Shown in pieces: positions 58,799 through 64,000 of a stretch of DNA of 64,000 bases. The position numbers and the translations under genes were made by a program. The stretch's first letter is position 1. Each line of letters opens with the position of its first letter. Source of the DNA: Balanoglossus misakiensis (taxonomy: Eukaryota > Hemichordata); NCBI GenBank assembly GCA_040954595.2, contig CM082585.2, positions 7,130,001-7,194,000 on the forward strand, given 5' to 3'. Under the pieces are notes generated by a model. That model ran no database searches. It was not told where the DNA came from and worked only from the letters and a program-made list of their open reading frames with translations.

Positions 58799-59414
58799 CA
58801 TATCAAATATAAAGGTCTTCTGAAGAAGAACTAACCATGCCACAAACTCTTGCGAAGAGATTTCTCGCCGTTCTCATACTGGCCCTGGGTCTGCGTCAAG
58901 TCCGTCGCGGCGAGGCTGCCTGCGAACGCAAGTCGTACGAGATGACAATCCACGACAACCCGGATTATCGCCCAGCGACGGTGAGGGCGTACGCGTGTGT
59001 GGAGGTGAGACGGCACAACCTGATATCCAATGTCACCTACGATGGCCACGACGTCGGCTTCATCAAGATTCCTGCCGAGGACGACTGCTGTTGCCAGGTC
59101 CAGAATTCGATGATCAAGAAGGTATTTGACACTGTTTGCTGTTCTCACAGAATTAATTGGGTATAAATTAATACATGCCATCGTCTGCTAGTCTTATACA
59201 TGAATAACCCGCTTTTAGACCTAACGTGAGTTCTCAAAGAAATGCAATTTTCAACCATAGACGGGGCTCAGAAAATATCGTGAACGAATATAAAATAACC
59301 CCTTTGTTTCTCTCTACCCAACAGAAAAAGCTGCGAACAGTACGGCCTAATATAGCGGACGCGTGGATAACCTATCGAAGGATCCTGTCTTGTCAGTGTG
59401 TACCTTGTGTGTAA
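58799..59414 (+). CDS. Secreted Cys-rich, cystine-knot-like peptide (2 coding exons, 124 aa)
   Basis: The coding sequence is 58837-59121 joined to 59325-59414. The first coding exon begins at 58799 after a strong acceptor (GTTTCCTTTCCTACAG), with 38 nt of leader before the ATG, so an upstream untranslated exon is likely. The donor is AAG|GTATTT and the acceptor TTTCTCTCTACCCAACAG, phase 0. A signal peptide (KRFLAVLILALGL core, residues 7-19) precedes a mature chain with eight cysteines at about 29, 54, 84, 85, 86, 118, 120 and 123. The tail CQCVPCV and the Cys-x-Cys-x-x-Cys spacing recall cystine-knot ligands (glycoprotein hormone beta, noggin or CTCK types). NVT at 65 is a glycosylation site. 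The Cys-x-Gly-x-Cys ring motif is missing, so family assignment is tentative. An extracellular signalling role is inferred. Confidence 0.75.
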
Positions 59415-62106
59415 CTAACAAGGTACCCAGACACACGTGGCAGCTATAAGCCTCCAGCAGTAAGACTTTTCGCTACGCCTCATCGTTGCACGTTACTCTC
59501 AATTTTTGGACATGCCACTGGTATGTGGGAGGAGTGAATGGCGCGAAGAAGGCGACGAATGCATAATATGTCAAACACAGGATCCAGTGCGAGAACACTT
59601 GGCAACGCCGGGTCACATACTTGGAAAGTGCAACGTCACGTTAAACCCCAGGTAGAGCACGGTCAGGAGTTCTGCTAAACTAACAATAATGCAACAAAAC
59701 CAAAGACACTTTCATTATAAACACCCGCCCCGGGGCATGCACAGAGCACCGAGATTTCAGTCGACCCAAGAACTTGCTAAGAAACAAGCGGTGCGAACTG
59801 AGAGTGATGCAAGGGATGACATTTCACGTAACGTAAAGAATAACGAGATATTCTCGGAATCAATATTTTAACAGACGTGTTTCAATACAGATATGTAAGG
59901 TATTTACAATATATTTTCGTACGTCGTGTCGAGCAGCTTTGGTCTGAGACAGTTGTGTAACAGATTTCGACAAATAATCTCTCGGTTTTTGTACATATAA
60001 AGGTGACATGTAGGCCTACCGATCTAAATGATACAAGGAAATAATTCTATTAGTATTGAGAGCTGCCTATAACTTTCCGTTTCTCAAACGTGGCGTGTGT
60101 CCCACGACATGCATGCGATAATGCAAACGTCCCGGTATTCATCATTTCATATTTTCAAAAACTGATTTGAAATAAACCCTCTATTTGTTGGTTTGTACAC
60201 TTCTGGCGACATTATGATATTTTTTAGTTATCACAGAACCTGTAATTCGTTTATAATGATGTGTAGGCCTTAACTGTCTTTTTTTCAAATGTTGGAAAAA
60301 ATGCCCCTGGTTTTAGTAAAACTGTATGTACACGTATTTTAATTAATCGAAAACTATTAATGATCAACCGTGATATGCACAGACAGAAACAACAAATCTG
60401 TAATAGAGAAACGGCATCTTTTACAGGGTCTGAAAAACGGTACAGACATGCCTGATAGTACGAAGCTGTATATAAAATTATGTACATGTAATTTCTGACT
60501 GTTTACATCATTGGGAATACAGAATTGAAACGTAGGTATGTATGAGTTTTATCCAGTGCTTAGCCAACAGAGTTTTTTTTCAGATTGATAATACTCCAGG
60601 ATTACTTTCGAAAGTCAGTGAATAATTTATCATCATCGGCCAGTCTAAATTTAAAATTAAAAAAAAAACACATTTAGTTTTGAGGTTGAGAGGCTCCGGT
60701 TTGATACTGTACATTCGATTCATCGCGCCAACTTAGTTCGCAAGAACGCCGAGTAAAGGATTTTTCTGTAAGTGTTGTTTAAATGGGCTATATTCATAAA
60801 TTCAGAGAGTTTGCTTCAGCAATTTGCATATAACATTCACTAAGACATAATTATACAGTCTGAAAGTTTTGGTTTTTTTTGCTTTGTATGTAATGTCCAA
60901 TAAACGTCAATTATAAGTTGCACAAATCTTGTGTCTTATATACTTAGTTAGACATCCTGCTACATGTGTACTGCCGACACCCATCCCAATTAATGGTAAC
61001 TCCATCTGTCCATTTCCGGTATACACAACTATTTCCTGATGTGTCGTTTTAACTTTTTCACCAATTAAAAAAGAGGCTGGAATAGTTATGTTGACTACGT
61101 GAATAGACAAACGACATTCAATATGGAATACAAACCCTGACCCGTCCAAACACCAGAAATTCAACCAGTTCTTAAACGTTTTCTCCTTTTGACGATACCC
61201 AAACCCATCAAAGATACATTTCCCTATACAATATAATTTTGTCATAACGGCCTCTACATTAATCATGTTAATGGTGACCTACAGTAAGTAGTGATTGTTA
61301 TTCTAGCTAAACCTTTTAAGTTTCCTGGTTATTTGATAAACTTTCAATGCAAGGCGCTTTGCGGACGTTGCGCCACGGCAATCAGTTGCCATGACGACTC
61401 GCACACGAGATCAAACACTAAATCACTTGACTGAGCACTCTAGGAATTCAATTGTACTGAAGGCTTACGACAACAGCCATTGATATGCACTGATCAGCGC
61501 ATTGAATAAATCATTTTTCATAATCCTAAAATTTTGCTAAAATACTCTGCAATATCTGTGAAATAACATATACAGTCTACTGCCTATTGCTATAACCAGT
61601 AAAACCGCTAAAACAATACGATTAATTAACTTTTTCCAGAGATGTGTCTCCCTGAATAAGTTTGCAAATTGTTTTAACTCACACTGATAGAAAAGTTTGG
61701 ACGACAGACATATGAATGTCATATTAGAAATCGTATTGAAAGGGTATATTTTGTGTTACAATATTACCATTTCCCGCGAGAACTCGTCAAATCGATAGCA
61801 CCCCGTCCCTCTCACGTGCATGTTAACATAAGATACGGCCTCTAATATTACCGGGACATAGCATATACTAACCACCTGGTACAGATCTGTGCTAAATTGT
61901 GAAATTCAATACACAATATACGTACATGTATTAAATGTTGTTTTCTCCATCATCCACTTCGTTAGCTCTTTATTCTCAAGAAATGTCAAATTTCAAATCA
62001 GTGTGACATTTTGTCCATGGGTCTTATTTCGTCTCTCTTCAGCTTATTAAAAAAAACTTTCAGTGTTACATTAACATATCAAAAAAAAGAGAACCCAACC
62101 GAAAAC
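59415..62106. other. Downstream intergenic region
   Basis: AT-rich with short open frames only. A minus-strand frame at 60907-61266 (119 codons) has mixed hydrophobic content but no recognisable domain and no clear splice sites. It could be decayed transposon sequence, given the retrotransposon-like frame on the same strand at 62.1 kb. Confidence 0.45.
60171..60176 (+). terminator. Candidate polyadenylation signal of the Cys-rich peptide gene
   Basis: AATAAA about 760 bases downstream of the stop codon, the first canonical hexamer I noticed on this strand. The implied 3' untranslated region is long for a small gene, so this is only a candidate. Confidence 0.3.
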
Positions 62107-62415
62107 TCACATCATAGATATAATAGCTTCAAAAATTCTTGCACTTTCTGAATTTTTGCATATTTCCTTGTATACCTTGTATCTCAATATAAATTCGTAT
62201 TTTACCAGCACCATTAAAGGCGCTCTGGTTTCACTTAGCCAGTATTTATGTATACTCCATTTGCAAACTAAAATCAATAAATTTACAATATTTTCTTCAG
62301 ATTTCGAAAGCATATCACTTCTAATGCAATTGAAAATTATATGAGCGCTTTGTAAAACAAATTTGTCATTTTTCTTTTGTACGAATAATATGGCACAATC
62401 GTGACCCCCAAACAA
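62107..62415 (-). mobile_element. Probable relic of a non-LTR retrotransposon (C-terminal part of reverse transcriptase ORF)
   Basis: A 102-codon minus-strand frame containing NLLILVCKWSIHKYWLSETR and then VLVKYEFILRYKVYKEICKN. The arrangement of a short hydrophobic run, Lys-Trp-x-Ile-x-Lys, a Pro-containing loop, then a charged amphipathic helix is what I associate with the region after the reverse transcriptase domain in animal CR1/L2-type elements. The catalytic YADD box and any endonuclease are absent, and neighbouring frames are closed, so it is a dead fragment if correct. It was recognised by pattern only. Confidence 0.45.
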
Positions 62416-63318
62416 AAGTTTTCACTCTTCTGTTTGCAATTATCCCAAAATAAAGTGTAGTCGTGCGTAAGCTACGCTGTTGATGAGCGATATAGACGAC
62501 GGAACGCGATATCTTGGACATTTTCACCATACTTCCTTGTTTTCCATGCGACGACAGAGTGTAATCCAGTCACGTGAGGAGAGCACGTCGTTTGGTGGCG
62601 CCCGTTCCAAACTCCGAGTGGCATTTCTAATCCAAGCAGGGCGACCCGCCACATCGTGTACGCCACAGTTGTTGGAAGGTAGTACATGTACTTGGCGCGT
62701 TACAGGAACTTATTCTCAGCCTAAGTCACGCAACAAACAGTCCGAAATTTCACCCTCGCTACACTACAATTCAACGTTAAATCCCTTCTTTCCCAAACAA
62801 GTCTGTTACTCAGGAAAGTTTATGATCACGCTTCAACAACACTTCAGGGCGATAAAGTGGCACCAAATCACACAGTTGTACGCTCCGGGATTGAACGTTT
62901 CTGTGTTTGCGACGTGCGACCGAAGGCACTCGAAAAGATCACAGGAGATCACCAAAAGCCGTGAATAAATATACTGTCTCGTTAATCACTTCCAAAGCCT
63001 CCTACTGTCAGTACTTCGAACATTGTACAGTTGTGAGAGAGGCATTCTTTTTAAAAAAAACACGGTAAAAGTACTCGGAACGTGAGCGGACCAAATTGAT
63101 GACACCTCAGCGAAGATCACAAGAGGGTAGGGTCCGCACAGACGTGACGTTGAACCCTGTTGACATATTCACGGTCATTGCACTGGCCGTGACCACAACA
63201 AAGGAGAAACAATTCTCTTTGTCTTCCCGCGACAGACGTCACAGTGAGACGCACATCGCGATAACTTACTAAACTATAAACACAATGTGTTTGGCCAGTT
63301 TTGTTATTGACCACTAGT
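62416..63318. other. Intergenic, nothing supported
   Basis: Holds a 162-codon plus-strand open frame (62480-62968) with no recognisable domain, no compositional sign of coding and an overlapping antisense frame. One frame of this length is expected by chance in a window this size. Confidence 0.5.
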
Positions 63319-63500
63319 TGAATTTAAGTCCGGACTAGAATTCGTTTGTCAGCAATAGTAATGGCCGTTACAGGCTGTGTTGACAAGCGGAGTACTGGGT
63401 ATATTTGCATGCTGTTTGGAGTAGAGCAAAAATTGCATTTGATTCATAGAATAAAAATACTGGAATTAAAGCCAAAAGTTACAGGTAATGTTTCTTTAAT
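63319..63500. repeat. Dispersed repeat, copy 2
   Basis: Partner of 22331-22520, same orientation. Shared stretches include GTCCGGAC, AGAATTC, GAGTACTGGGTAT, CTGTTTGGAGTAGA, ATTGCATTTG and AAAGCCAAAAGTTACAG. This copy has in-frame stops where copy 1 is open. Confidence 0.75.
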
Positions 63501-64000
63501 TCAGTCCAGGTCCGGAGTATGTCTCTCCCGTGACCGTGTCCTATAAGCATAAGATAACAAAGTCCAAAATGGTGGCGACACGAATACGGCGAAATGAACG
63601 GGCAGCAGGTCGCTATCTTGACCTTTGTCTTCAGGGGGGTCAACGAAGACTCACAAAAGAGCTCACTCAAGCTCTTCCAACAAGCGGAACCCTCCGAACA
63701 ATACAGATTGTTTTTTCGAATGACTGTTAAATTTGCTCAGGCACGGTTACACGTTTGTCACCGGGGTTGGGTTAATCTGCCGAACAAACAGAGCCCGGCT
63801 ACACGGCTATTAGTAAGCGGTTACGAGTTCGTGTGACAAACCATAGTCCCAAACATACAGACTGCCCATTGCGCACGGACGGTGAATGATAAGTATTTAC
63901 CGAGCAAAGACACGGGGCAGAGATCGGGTCATCGGGCGCTGACGTCACATACGCTAACTGGTTACATGCAGTCGTGATTAGATGGGTGTGACCAACATGG
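63501..64000. other. Intergenic to window end
   Basis: Open frames of 60-80 codons on both strands, none recognisable. No RNA gene seen. Confidence 0.5.

Noticed and set aside
62480-62968. 162-codon plus-strand open frame
   Set aside because: Length is within chance for 128 kb of strand. It has no domain, no conserved neighbour and overlaps an antisense frame.

Overview
The window looks like nuclear DNA of an animal, most likely a marine invertebrate. Genes are split by short GT-AG introns, intergenic DNA is AT-rich and full of microsatellites, and palindromes such as TAGGCCTA and ACATGT recur. Domain content (C-type lectin, mucin-like linkers, DUF11-like sandwiches, a cystine-knot-like peptide) fits a deuterostome or lophotrochozoan; I cannot name a phylum or species. 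Gene models were built by hand from splice sites, reading phase and domain logic, without transcript or database support.

1-21.7 kb, minus strand: two related secreted-protein genes lie head to tail. Gene 1 (2054-4656, both ends unresolved) encodes a C-type lectin domain, a Thr/Ser-rich linker and tandem Ig-like/DUF11-like sandwiches. Gene 2 (15768-21652) appears complete: nine coding exons, 608 residues, with a TATA box, signal peptide, Ser/Thr/Pro-rich stalk, the same sandwich exons and an unfamiliar C-terminal domain. Matching exon phases, and a 184-nt exon in each gene, show the two are paralogues. Gene 1 differs by carrying the lectin domain as a phase 1-1 cassette. One gene 2 intron appears to use a GC donor.

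21.7-24.9 kb: one copy of a dispersed repeat (second copy at 63.3 kb) and a weak candidate pair of plus-strand exons.

24.9-53.85 kb: a very large satellite occupies 45% of the window. Its core (25045-52731) holds roughly 314 head-to-tail copies of an 88-bp unit. It has higher-order structure: 968-bp blocks (11 units) and a 1230-bp duplication (14 units). On both sides the core is bracketed by older, diverged units of the same family in inverted orientation. One box containing GGGTTATAGCTCATGAAAAT is preserved across both subfamilies while the rest of the unit has diverged. This is the best candidate for something undescribed.

53.85-64 kb: mostly intergenic sequence with microsatellites. It includes a plus-strand two-exon gene (58837-59414) for a 124-residue secreted Cys-rich, cystine-knot-like peptide, a probable relic of a non-LTR retrotransposon (62107-62415, minus) and the second copy of the dispersed repeat.
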